The position numbers were made by a program, and so were the translations under genes. From positions 1-42,984 of the IMG/VR virus record IMGVR_UViG_3300020469_000088: a stretch of 42,984 nucleotides of DNA. One strand, 5' to 3'. This DNA comes from a virus. How positions within the stretch are numbered: position 1 is the stretch's first letter; the number at the start of each line of letters is the position of its first letter. A model generated the notes under the pieces. It saw only the letters and a list, made by a program, of their open reading frames with translations. It searched no databases and was not told the DNA's origin. This document shows positions 7,626 through 13,974 of this stretch, one piece after another.

Positions 7626-7820
7626 ACCCCTACCATGGGAAATAGCCGGACCCCTACCATGGGAAATAGCCCTACCGTGGGAAATAGCCTCGCTCCGCTC
7701 GTGGGGTCTGAGTCATACTCTGAGTAATACTATGACCCCTACCGTGGGAATTGGTTTTGCTCCGCAAGCGGCTCTGAGTCATACTAATAGTCTTACTCTG
7801 ACCCCTACCGTGGGAAATAG
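7626..7820 (+). repeat. GTGGGAA repeat cluster A (five copies)
   Basis: Five direct copies of ACCCCTACCRTGGGAAATAG lie at 7626, 7650, 7670, 7735 and 7801; the fourth ends AATT. Interspersed are copies of CTGAGTAATACTATGA and GAGTCATACTAATA. The core CCTACCGTGGG is a near-palindrome. All copies point the same way. A related cluster lies at 11317-11446 and an exact 19-base match sits inside the capsid gene. Confidence 0.85.
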
Positions 7821-8052
7821 TCTGAGTAATCATATGATTAAGAGCCGTAGTTCATCCGTTTACTCAGGAAAATACTAAGACTCGGACTAAGAGTTTCCCC
7901 CCATCTGGACCTAATACTTTTGTTGCCCATAAGTCCAATTATCATTAGTTCTCACAAAATCTCAGAGGTTAAACCCCGGTCAACAAAAGATATTCTCGCA
8001 GAGTACATTCCTGGACTTAACTATTAGCAAACCTCATAGAATAAATCTCCGC

Positions 8053-8081
8053 TTGACTTCTGAGGCTATTTCTGGTATGTT
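8053..8081 (+). promoter_or_regulatory. Candidate rightward promoter with extended -10
   Basis: TTGACT (8053-8058), a 17-base spacer and TATGTT (8076-8081) preceded by TGG give a -35 with an extended -10. It would start the rightward arm about 55 bases before the ATG of the 528-residue gene. The same design (TTGACT, 17 bases, TGn before the -10) is seen at 11424-11452. Confidence 0.55.
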
Positions 8082-8143
8082 GATCTTGGGTCAGAATGTC
8101 TCTGGCCTGCTCACTCTGAGCTTTTTCTAATAGGAGAACTATT

Positions 8144-9730
8144 ATGATTTCCGAAGAACTAGCAGATGAATACATGCCAGACCATTGTGTAAGGCATTGG
8201 GGATTAGCACTTGCTAATTTCCCTAAGTATGAACTAGGAGACGACCCTGATCCTCTAGGTCTTGCTCGTAGGGTAAGAAACCACTTTCATTCCAGAGTAA
8301 ATCAAATAGCTCAGGAGGAAATAGATGTCTATTATCACGCTGTGAGAAAAGCACGGTTAAAAGTTAATAACGATCACATACATGGTTCTATTAGTGATGA
8401 ACAGTGTGACGCTTTATTACACATGCTCAGGAATACTTATTCTGCATATCGGTCGGTAGTTAGTGACCAGATAGAGCTAATAGTAAATACTATGTTGCCA
8501 AACCATGACCTTAAGTCTGCGGGTTTTCTGGCGCTTTGGTTAGACCAGAAGGGCAGAGATCGTGGCAGAGAGGGGCGCATTATCTTGCGTTCTGGCAAAG
8601 GTATCAGAAAGATGTTTCCTTGTCTTACTGATAAAGAAATCGAGACCCTCAATGACGAATATCGCCATGAGTTTTCGGTCAAGGAATTGACCATTCACTT
8701 TGGTCAGACTAGGGCAGACTTTGTTCGTGCCAAACACGGACCCATAGGAAAACTAGAGAACCCAGATACTAGCTCTGGTCGTAAGTTCCTTGGCAACAGC
8801 TGTATGAGATATGACTTTATCGACACTCGGAAGTTGCCTATGCAACCTACTGAGGCTTATGCCTCTGGAGATTTTACTGTCTACTGGACAGAGGATAACT
8901 CTGGCAAAATATGCAGTAATGTTATTGTATATGATGCCTCAGAGAATGATCCTGTAGCCGCACCAATATACGGCGTATGTGAAAAGTCTATTGACACTTT
9001 GCAAGAGCTCTTGTCGGAGAAAGGTATTGAGCTTTACAGTCATCACAATGGTAAAAGATGGTCAGGTGCTAGGCTCTTACGTTTTGACTATGAGGATGGC
9101 GAATATGTTGGCCCATACCTTGATGTCCAACCTCAAATTCTTAGGAAAACCGGTTGTGGTAAATATCTAGTTGTAGACCGTCACGGTGATATTAGTGGCA
9201 CTACTTATCAAGGTATCTTATACGGTGACGGACAGAGCTGCTCCTGTTGCAATGATAGTATTCGTCGGGGTAATGAGTATTACTATAATCACGATACTTA
9301 TTGCTCTGACTGTTACCATGACCGTATCAGGCAGTGTAGCTATTGCGGCGATGACACAGAGATAGACGACTGCACCACGGTGCAGACTGAAACCTCTGAT
9401 TACGAGGAATACTGTTCTCACTGTACGCATCAGCATACTGTTGTCACCTGTAGCGGCGAGACTTGGCTAGAGAGTGACACTAGGGTAACTGCAAATGGTG
9501 ATACTATTAGTGTTGATGAATATGACGCTTCTTACTTTACCTCTGACTGGGACGGGGAAATCTATCCAGATCATAACTTAGCCCCATTAGAGAACGGTGA
9601 CTCTGTATCTCTTACAGAAGTAGCAAATCACCCAGACTATTACCTTTGTGATGACACTGGACTATGGAAAGAAAAACCAGATGACAACTCAGACGACAAC
9701 AACCCGACAACCCCTATTACTGAAAGCTAG
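8144..9730 (+). CDS. Cysteine-rich zinc-site protein, first rightward gene (528 aa)
   Basis: I do not recognise a named family. The N-terminal 300 residues are largely helical and charged, with many His and Arg residues early on. Residues about 366-430 carry four paired cysteine knuckles (C366/C369, C387/C390, C398/C401, C424/C427) that resemble a double treble-clef or LIM-like zinc module. The tail is acidic, with DNSDDNNPTTP near the end. Such modules usually mediate protein or nucleic-acid contacts. AGGAG lies about 8 bases upstream of the ATG. As the first gene after the rightward promoter it may act early in host takeover or regulation, which is inference. A metallopeptidase gene follows after 7 bases, so the two are probably co-expressed. 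Confidence 0.75.
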   Translation: MISEELADEYMPDHCVRHWGLALANFPKYELGDDPDPLGLARRVRNHFHSRVNQIAQEEIDVYYHAVRKARLKVNNDHIHGSISDEQCDALLHMLRNTYSAYRSVVSDQIELIVNTMLPNHDLKSAGFLALWLDQKGRDRGREGRIILRSGKGIRKMFPCLTDKEIETLNDEYRHEFSVKELTIHFGQTRADFVRAKHGPIGKLENPDTSSGRKFLGNSCMRYDFIDTRKLPMQPTEAYASGDFTVYWTEDNSGKICSNVIVYDASENDPVAAPIYGVCEKSIDTLQELLSEKGIELYSHHNGKRWSGARLLRFDYEDGEYVGPYLDVQPQILRKTGCGKYLVVDRHGDISGTTYQGILYGDGQSCSCCNDSIRRGNEYYYNHDTYCSDCYHDRIRQCSYCGDDTEIDDCTTVQTETSDYEEYCSHCTHQHTVVTCSGETWLESDTRVTANGDTISVDEYDASYFTSDWDGEIYPDHNLAPLENGDSVSLTEVANHPDYYLCDDTGLWKEKPDDNSDDNNPTTPITES

Positions 9731-9737
9731 GTGGAGA

Positions 9738-10730
9738 ATGCATAATTTTATTGAGATGTTGGCCTATTGCCGACCACAACACTCAGAAACTCAGAGAGAG
9801 TTTTGCGAGAAATACCTCAGACCAGTATTTGGTCAACCTGACAATGAAGGAAATTATATTGTTGTAGTAGGACATGCTCCGACCATTTGCTTTGCTAGTC
9901 ACCATGACACTGTTCACAAGTCAGACGGCATACAAAAGGTATTAGTCAAGGGTGACAATGCTTCCTTGCCGCCTATCTCAGACAGCTCTTGCCTTGGTGC
10001 AGACTGTACTACTGGCATATGGTTGCAGCTAGAGATGATCAGAGCAGGTGTCGAGGGTGTCTATGTTGTCCATGCCTCAGAAGAGATCGGTTGCCTAGGT
10101 TCCAGATACATTGTCGGACGTAATCCTAGATGGTTACAAAGACTAAATGCCGTAATATCGTTCGACCGTAAGGGTACGGAAAGTATTATTACGCATCAGA
10201 TGGGTTTGCGTACTTGCTCAGATGCCTTTGCCGTATCATTAGCAAAGATCTTAGACCTACATCTGCGTCCAGACGATACCGGCGCTTATACAGATAGCAA
10301 CGAATATGCCTCTGATGTCTCAGAGTGTACTAATCTGTCTGTAGGCTATTACGGCCAACACACTAAGAACGAGCATCAAGACCTATACTATCTCAAGCAA
10401 CTCAGAGATGCTCTTGTAGCCGCAGACTGGTCTCAGCTAGTCATATCTCGTGACCCGTCTGTCTCAGAATACAAGTACGAACGTGGCGGCTGGGACAGTG
10501 ACTGGACTCGTCTTAATAGGCAATACAATACCTCTGTCTTTTTCGATGACGTGTACCCTGCTCAGATAGGTAGCTCAGAACGTGACGAACGGGACGACCT
10601 TACAGACCTGCTCCGAGAATACCCTGCCCAGATAGCAGACTGGCTAGATGCTAATAACATTACCTATGATGACCTCATACAAGAGCTAGACCTTGTAGAC
10701 CCTAAGATGCGGCGTGTTACCTACTGGTAA
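9738..10730 (+). CDS. Zn-dependent aminopeptidase-like protein (M20/M28/M42 type)
   Basis: The two-metal exopeptidase pattern is complete by eye. In the 330-residue form there is H55-x-D57 in SHHDTVH, D89 in GADCTTG, E115-E116 in HASEEIG, D143 in SFDRKG and H208 in GYYGQH. It should hydrolyse peptides in the cytoplasm. I chose ATG at 9738, after AGGTGGAGA; the frame is open upstream into the preceding gene, but that would overlap it by 80 bases. The C-terminal about 100 residues (YERGGWDSDWTRLN onward) are acidic and not part of the catalytic core. It could supply amino acids, mature a phage protein or degrade a host peptide. The pairing with the zinc-site protein is notable. Confidence 0.8.
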   Translation: MHNFIEMLAYCRPQHSETQREFCEKYLRPVFGQPDNEGNYIVVVGHAPTICFASHHDTVHKSDGIQKVLVKGDNASLPPISDSSCLGADCTTGIWLQLEMIRAGVEGVYVVHASEEIGCLGSRYIVGRNPRWLQRLNAVISFDRKGTESIITHQMGLRTCSDAFAVSLAKILDLHLRPDDTGAYTDSNEYASDVSECTNLSVGYYGQHTKNEHQDLYYLKQLRDALVAADWSQLVISRDPSVSEYKYERGGWDSDWTRLNRQYNTSVFFDDVYPAQIGSSERDERDDLTDLLREYPAQIADWLDANNITYDDLIQELDLVDPKMRRVTYW

Positions 10731-10826
10731 TACCCTAGTATCATAACAGACCTCATAGGGTCCGCTCAGAATTGAAACGCTGGGTGGGCCTTTCTGGGTG
10801 AAAATAGTCCAATTACGAGGTATACT

Positions 10827-11030
10827 ATGAGCAAAACAGATATAGACACAAGCTGGCTGGAACACTTAGACACAGTAATAGCTCGGGAACAGACCGAAAA
10901 GGATTTTGACAGGGAGGTTAATCAACTAATAGCTGATATTATTTGGTCGGTCCCTGTCCCAAATCTAGGACATTGTCCTATTAGTAATTGTTATATACCA
11001 CACACGTATCTTAGAAAGAAAGGAAACTAA
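10827..11030 (+). CDS. Small hypothetical protein (67 aa)
   Basis: ATG at 10827 follows GAGG with about 8-base spacing. The protein is acidic and helical at the start (DTSWLEHLDTVIAREQTEKDFDREV) and ends with LGHCPISNCYIPHTYLRKKGN. No family is recognised. The 96-base gap before it holds a weak CCCTA...TAGGG inverted repeat at its start and no obvious promoter. It probably belongs to the same early transcript as the peptidase and the next 49-residue gene. Confidence 0.6.
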   Translation: MSKTDIDTSWLEHLDTVIAREQTEKDFDREVNQLIADIIWSVPVPNLGHCPISNCYIPHTYLRKKGN

Positions 11031-11031
11031 G

Positions 11032-11181
11032 ATGAATAACTATTATTACTATCGCTTAACATTCTATGACCAATCTGGCGAGTTGGTCTGTCATAAATCT
11101 TTCCGTAAAAAGTCAGAGGCTGAGTCAGAGTTAGCCAAAGCAAAAAAAGCCGGACTATTAGTCAGACTATTACCTTATTAA
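11032..11181 (+). CDS. Very small hypothetical protein (49 aa)
   Basis: ATG at 11032 begins one base after the preceding stop, with AAAGGA about 9 bases upstream. The 49 codons read MNNYYYYRLTFYDQSGELVCHKSF at the start and then a basic, Ala/Lys-rich helix with LLVRLLPY at the end. It looks like a compact beta-hairpin plus helix. The function is unknown. A strong terminator-like hairpin follows, marking the end of the early block. Confidence 0.6.
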   Translation: MNNYYYYRLTFYDQSGELVCHKSFRKKSEAESELAKAKKAGLLVRLLPY

Positions 11182-11206
11182 ATACTCATACAATTATTAA
11201 TACTAA

Positions 11207-11238
11207 GGCTCTGAGTAATACTCAGGGTCTTTTTCTTT
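11207..11238 (+). terminator. Rho-independent terminator of the early block
   Basis: GGCTCTGAG (11207-11215) and CTCAGGGTC (11221-11229) pair over 9 positions with two wobbles around the loop TAATA, followed by TTTTTCTTT. It follows the 49-residue gene by 25 bases. It would separate the first rightward transcript from the operon that starts at the promoter near 11424. Confidence 0.7.
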
Positions 11239-11316
11239 GTCTTATTAAAACCAGGACTATTACTCAGACTAATACTAAGAGTCATACTAATACTCTTAGG
11301 CCGGGCATTACTAATA

Positions 11317-11446
11317 GCCCTACAATGGAAAGCCCTCCGTGGGAATTTGGCCCCTACGTGGGAATTTAGTGTGACATTTTTGCCACCCCTACGTGGGAAT
11401 TTGTACCCTACGTGGGAATTTTGTTGACTCCTACGTGGGAATTTGA
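11317..11446 (+). repeat. GTGGGAA repeat cluster B (five copies plus one degenerate)
   Basis: Direct copies of CCCCTACGTGGGAATTTG occur at 11333, 11351, 11385, 11405 and 11428, with a decayed copy at 11317. Compared with cluster A the core is one base shorter and followed by AATTT rather than AAATAG. Upstream (11279-11292) is GAGTCATACTAATA, identical to 7776-7789 in cluster A. The last copy sits inside the spacer of a candidate promoter. No gene lies between 11182 and 11474. Confidence 0.85.
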
Positions 11447-11452
11447 TCTAGT
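11424..11452 (+). promoter_or_regulatory. Candidate rightward promoter with repeat in its spacer
   Basis: TTGACT (11424-11429), 17 bases, then TCTAGT (11447-11452) preceded by TGA as an extended -10. The whole spacer is copy five of repeat cluster B, so any protein binding the repeat would sit between -35 and -10. It would drive the operon starting at 11475. The match is by consensus only. Confidence 0.45.
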
Positions 11453-11474
11453 GCTGGCAGTAAAGGAGAAAAAA

Positions 11475-11690
11475 ATGATAAGTCGTGACCAATTTATGAA
11501 GATGTATGACGAGTACGGAGAGTTAATGACTAAATTAAAAAGAGTGCAGAAAGAGAATGAGAAACTGCGTGAAAGCTACGAGATTCTTAAACGTGAGGCT
11601 GACTACTGGGAAAGGGAAGCTAAGAAAATGAATGAGAAAAACCACAAGCTAAGGGCACAATTAAAATTATGGATGGGAACAGGTAAATGA
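11475..11690 (+). CDS. Small coiled-coil protein (71 aa)
   Basis: I chose ATG at 11475, which has AAAGGAG at ideal spacing. The open frame upstream reaches into the repeat cluster and is not credible as coding. Almost the whole protein is a heptad-like charged helix (MTKLKRVQKENEKLRESYEIL, then ADYWEREAKKMNEKNHKLRAQL), so it should form a parallel or antiparallel coiled coil. No family or activity is evident. The next gene overlaps its stop (ATGA). Confidence 0.7.
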   Translation: MISRDQFMKMYDEYGELMTKLKRVQKENEKLRESYEILKREADYWEREAKKMNEKNHKLRAQLKLWMGTGK

Positions 11691-12004
11691 GACACCACAT
11701 ATACGATACGTGGACACTAATAATGGATTCAGATAGAAGTCCACTAAAGAATATACCTGACAACAATGCACGTCACTTAATCTTACAGATACTTGCATGG
11801 ATGTGGTGCATTGTGTTTAGTATTTTCTTGGGTAGCTATGTTGTGTTTGGACTAACAGCAATAGCGCATGTGTTATTGTTGGCTGCAATAGCTATCACAG
11901 TTGGTACATTTGATACCGCTAATAGAAATCCAAAGATGCTATCTGATTTTGCTAGACGTGTCGATGGTTATAATGGCAGACGTAATAACGGAGAGCATGA
12001 CTGA
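11687..12004 (+). CDS. Small membrane protein (105 aa)
   Basis: After a 25-residue polar start the protein has two closely spaced hydrophobic segments, about residues 30-52 (LILQILAWMWCIVFSIFLGSY) and 53-75 (VFGLTAIAHVLLLAAIAITVG), then a basic cytoplasmic-looking tail (NRNPKMLSDFARRVDGYNGRR). A two-pass inner-membrane hairpin is predicted. The ATGA overlap with the coiled-coil gene implies coupled translation. The function is unknown; its place in the early or middle operon argues against a holin. Confidence 0.65.
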   Translation: MRHHIYDTWTLIMDSDRSPLKNIPDNNARHLILQILAWMWCIVFSIFLGSYVVFGLTAIAHVLLLAAIAITVGTFDTANRNPKMLSDFARRVDGYNGRRNNGEHD

Positions 12005-12234
12005 TGATAAAAATATACGGTGAAAGATTAAAACTGTTTTACCTTTGGTACCTTAAACTGAGAGAAAAAAGACATGAGTTTTGTTTCCCTTGGTACTACC
12101 ACACAAGTTATAATGTGTGGAACTGTATTAGGTGGGCATGGTATAACTCTGACAACAATGACTTAGATGGAAGTTACCTTTGGACATACTCACCAGATGG
12201 TAAGACAAGAAAAAGGAAGGTTAAACATGATTAA
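12004..12234 (+). CDS. Small aromatic-rich hypothetical protein (76 aa)
   Basis: ATG at 12004 overlaps the preceding stop (TGATG). The protein is unusually rich in Trp and Tyr (LFYLWYLKLREKRHEF, WYYHTSYNVWNCIRWAWYN) and ends in a basic stretch (KTRKRKVKHD). No family is recognised. The final bases contain the ribosome site and start of thyX, so the two are coupled. Confidence 0.6.
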   Translation: MIKIYGERLKLFYLWYLKLREKRHEFCFPWYYHTSYNVWNCIRWAWYNSDNNDLDGSYLWTYSPDGKTRKRKVKHD

Positions 12235-12958
12235 AGTAACATACATAGACCACATGGGATCAGACCTGAGTGTTGCTAATGCAGCTAGGGTGTCATTTGG
12301 CAAGAAGAGTGAGATGGATACGAGTGATCAGTGGGGTCCACCTAAACTAAAAGACAAGGATGCTAAACTGATCAAGTACCTAGCCAAGCATAAACATATG
12401 TCACCCTTTGGTCATGCCTTTGCATCCTTTCATGTCAAGGCTCCTATCTTTGTAGCTAGGCAGTTGGTCAAGCATAAGTTTCTACGATGGAATGAGGTTA
12501 GTCGTAGATATGTGGATGATACACCTGAGTTCTACACCCCTAAAGTGTGGCGTGGTAAAGCTGAGGATAAAAAACAGGGTTCTTCTGACAAAGTTATTAC
12601 AGAGTTTCTTGTTCAAGGGGGAGATAGATACACACCTGATCACCTCAAGCAAAAGGTTGGGTATTTCTACCAAACTATGGACATAGCTGACGGTTATGAT
12701 TCTGTAATGGACGAGTCTTGCATGTCACTGTACTGGGACTTTATAAAAGCAGGAGTATGCCCAGAGCAAGCACGTATGGTGTTACCTCAGTCTACAATGA
12801 CAGAATGGTATTGGTCAGGTTCACTAGATGCTTTCATGGATATGTGCAACCTAAGATGTAAGATAGACACACAGTATGAGACTAGGTTAGTTGCAGAATA
12901 TATACAAAGCGAGATGATCAACCTCTTTCCAGTATCAGTAGAGGCTTTAGTAAAATGA
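12227..12958 (+). CDS. thyX: Flavin-dependent thymidylate synthase
   Basis: ThyX makes dTMP from dUMP using methylene-tetrahydrofolate and FAD. In the 243-residue protein the ThyX signature RHRxxSxNExSxR is present in phage-like form as KHKFLRWNEVSRRY (residues 82-95), with R78-Q79 before it. Upstream is HMSPFGH (58-63), matching HxSPFEH. Near the end, ARMVLPQSTMTEWYWSGSL fits the conserved ARxVLP...T..GSL block. I chose ATG at 12227 after AAGGAAGG; it overlaps the previous gene by 8 bases. It supplies thymidine for DNA synthesis and works with the RNR and MazG encoded downstream. Confidence 0.93.
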   Translation: MIKVTYIDHMGSDLSVANAARVSFGKKSEMDTSDQWGPPKLKDKDAKLIKYLAKHKHMSPFGHAFASFHVKAPIFVARQLVKHKFLRWNEVSRRYVDDTPEFYTPKVWRGKAEDKKQGSSDKVITEFLVQGGDRYTPDHLKQKVGYFYQTMDIADGYDSVMDESCMSLYWDFIKAGVCPEQARMVLPQSTMTEWYWSGSLDAFMDMCNLRCKIDTQYETRLVAEYIQSEMINLFPVSVEALVK

Positions 12959-13674
12959 GACCTAAGACAATCATAAGCCTGTATGACTACACGGGCGAGG
13001 CTCTTAAACCTTGGGCTAAAGCAGGGCATTGGTGCTATGCCTATGACATACAGCACGACGAGGAAGACAGGGTAGAAACCTATGACAGTGGGGGATATAT
13101 AACGTACACACATGCTGACCTACACGACTTTAAGCACATTACAACGGTGATTGGCAGGTTCATCGGTTGCGAACCTTTCTTTGGTATGGCTTTTCCCGTA
13201 TGCACAGACTTAGCTGTCTCTGGGGCTGCATGGTTCAAGAAGAAAGCAGAAGCTGACCCAGAGTTTCAAGACAAAGCGGTTAGCCACGTACACAACTGTG
13301 CAAAGGTGTTTGAGGCTTTAGGGATACCATACTTCATAGAAAACCCTGTAAGCGTGTTGGCTACTAAGTGGCGTAAGCCTGACTACAGCTTTCACCCTTA
13401 TGAGTATGGGGGGTACATCCCAGAGGACGAGTCAGAACACCCGCAGTGGCCTGAGTACATTCCAGATAGGGATGCCTACCGAAAGAAGACTTGCTTATGG
13501 GCAGGTAATGGTTTTAAGATGCCTGAGAAGAAAAAGGTTGACTGTTCTGACTACTACGGTAATGGCTACAGTAAGCCTATGATGAAGCTAGGTGGGAAGT
13601 CTATGAGGACTAAGAACATAAGAAGTGCTACACCAAGAGGGTTTGCACAAGCTGTAATGGAGAGCAACAGATGA
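12955..13674 (+). CDS. DNA cytosine-C5-methyltransferase-like protein
   Basis: This 239-residue protein has a class I SAM-binding start (SLYDYTGEALKPWAKAG, then YAYDIQ). It has a catalytic-loop equivalent FPVCTDLAVSGA with C83, an ENP at 129-131 where C5-MTases have ENV, and a closing RSATPRGFAQAV. The usual Pro before the catalytic Cys is Val (P-V-C instead of P-P-C). The family is common in marine phages. By analogy it methylates cytosine in DNA, perhaps to evade host restriction, but a nucleotide-level role is not excluded. Its ATG overlaps the thyX stop (ATGA). Confidence 0.7.
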   Translation: MRPKTIISLYDYTGEALKPWAKAGHWCYAYDIQHDEEDRVETYDSGGYITYTHADLHDFKHITTVIGRFIGCEPFFGMAFPVCTDLAVSGAAWFKKKAEADPEFQDKAVSHVHNCAKVFEALGIPYFIENPVSVLATKWRKPDYSFHPYEYGGYIPEDESEHPQWPEYIPDRDAYRKKTCLWAGNGFKMPEKKKVDCSDYYGNGYSKPMMKLGGKSMRTKNIRSATPRGFAQAVMESNR

Positions 13675-13793
13675 AAATAGAATGGATAGACCCACACACG
13701 TTATACATAATCCACAACAACCATATGTATTGTGTGTTTGAACAAGATGGTAAAATAATTATGGAAAGCAGAAAGCTACCCGCTAGTGACTAA
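13671..13793 (+). CDS. Very small hypothetical protein (40 aa)
   Basis: ATG at 13671 overlaps the methyltransferase stop (ATGA) and opens 40 codons to TAA at 13793. The product (MKIEWIDPHTLYIIHNNHMY then CVFEQDGKIIMESRKLPASD) looks like a compact beta protein. There is no strong ribosome site, so expression would depend on coupling. It is the last gene before the palindrome-rich gap in front of the primase-helicase gene. The function is unknown. Confidence 0.5.
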   Translation: MKIEWIDPHTLYIIHNNHMYCVFEQDGKIIMESRKLPASD

Positions 13794-13853
13794 CATAAGT
13801 TTAACATAAGTTATTACTATTATGTTTAATACTAATAGTTAAAAACTTATGTT
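13792..13853. promoter_or_regulatory. Operator-like palindrome pair 3 plus inverted copy
   Basis: AACATAAGTT occurs at 13792 and 13803, starts 11 bp apart, and its reverse complement AACTTATGTT at 13844-13853 could pair with either as a hairpin. The pair spacing and the flank AAGTTTAACATA match the sites at 6172-6267. It lies in the 181-base gap before the primase-helicase gene. Farther on, TTGTCAAGAGGTAAA (13895-13909) matches 6309-6323 at 14 of 15 bases. I could not find a convincing rightward promoter in the gap. Confidence 0.5.
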
Positions 13854-13974
13854 TAACTAAAGGGCCCTTAAGTTAAGTGGGGCACTTTTGTTTGTTGTCA
13901 AGAGGTAAATAAAAATAAAGTTTACCCTTGTGGTTTTGTTGCCATATGATATGTGTTGTCGAAAGGAGAACACG

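Larger units (their letters stand above)
7182..8143. other. Gene-free divergent control region (candidate origin)
   Basis: About 960 bases contain no supportable gene on either strand. In order it holds an AT-rich leader, a 47-bp iteron array (7335-about 7590), a cluster of CCCTACCRTGGGAAAT repeats (7626-7820) and about 230 bases with no clear feature. A rightward promoter (8053-8081) and the leader of the 528-residue gene follow. The two transcription arms diverge from it. Iterons plus divergence is a typical setting for a replication origin or master regulatory site, though no initiator protein is recognised in this genome. Confidence 0.6.

Noticed and set aside
7830-7930. Thirty-codon minus-strand frame in the control region
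   Set aside because: It has no ribosome site and an atypical composition.
11412-11474. Upstream extension of the coiled-coil gene
   Set aside because: The added codons lie inside repeat cluster B; ATG at 11475 has an ideal ribosome site.
13895-13921. Rightward promoter TTGTCA ... TAAAGT before the primase-helicase gene
   Set aside because: The spacer is only 15 bases and both hexamers are weak, though the TTGTCAAGRGGTAAA string is shared with 6309-6323.
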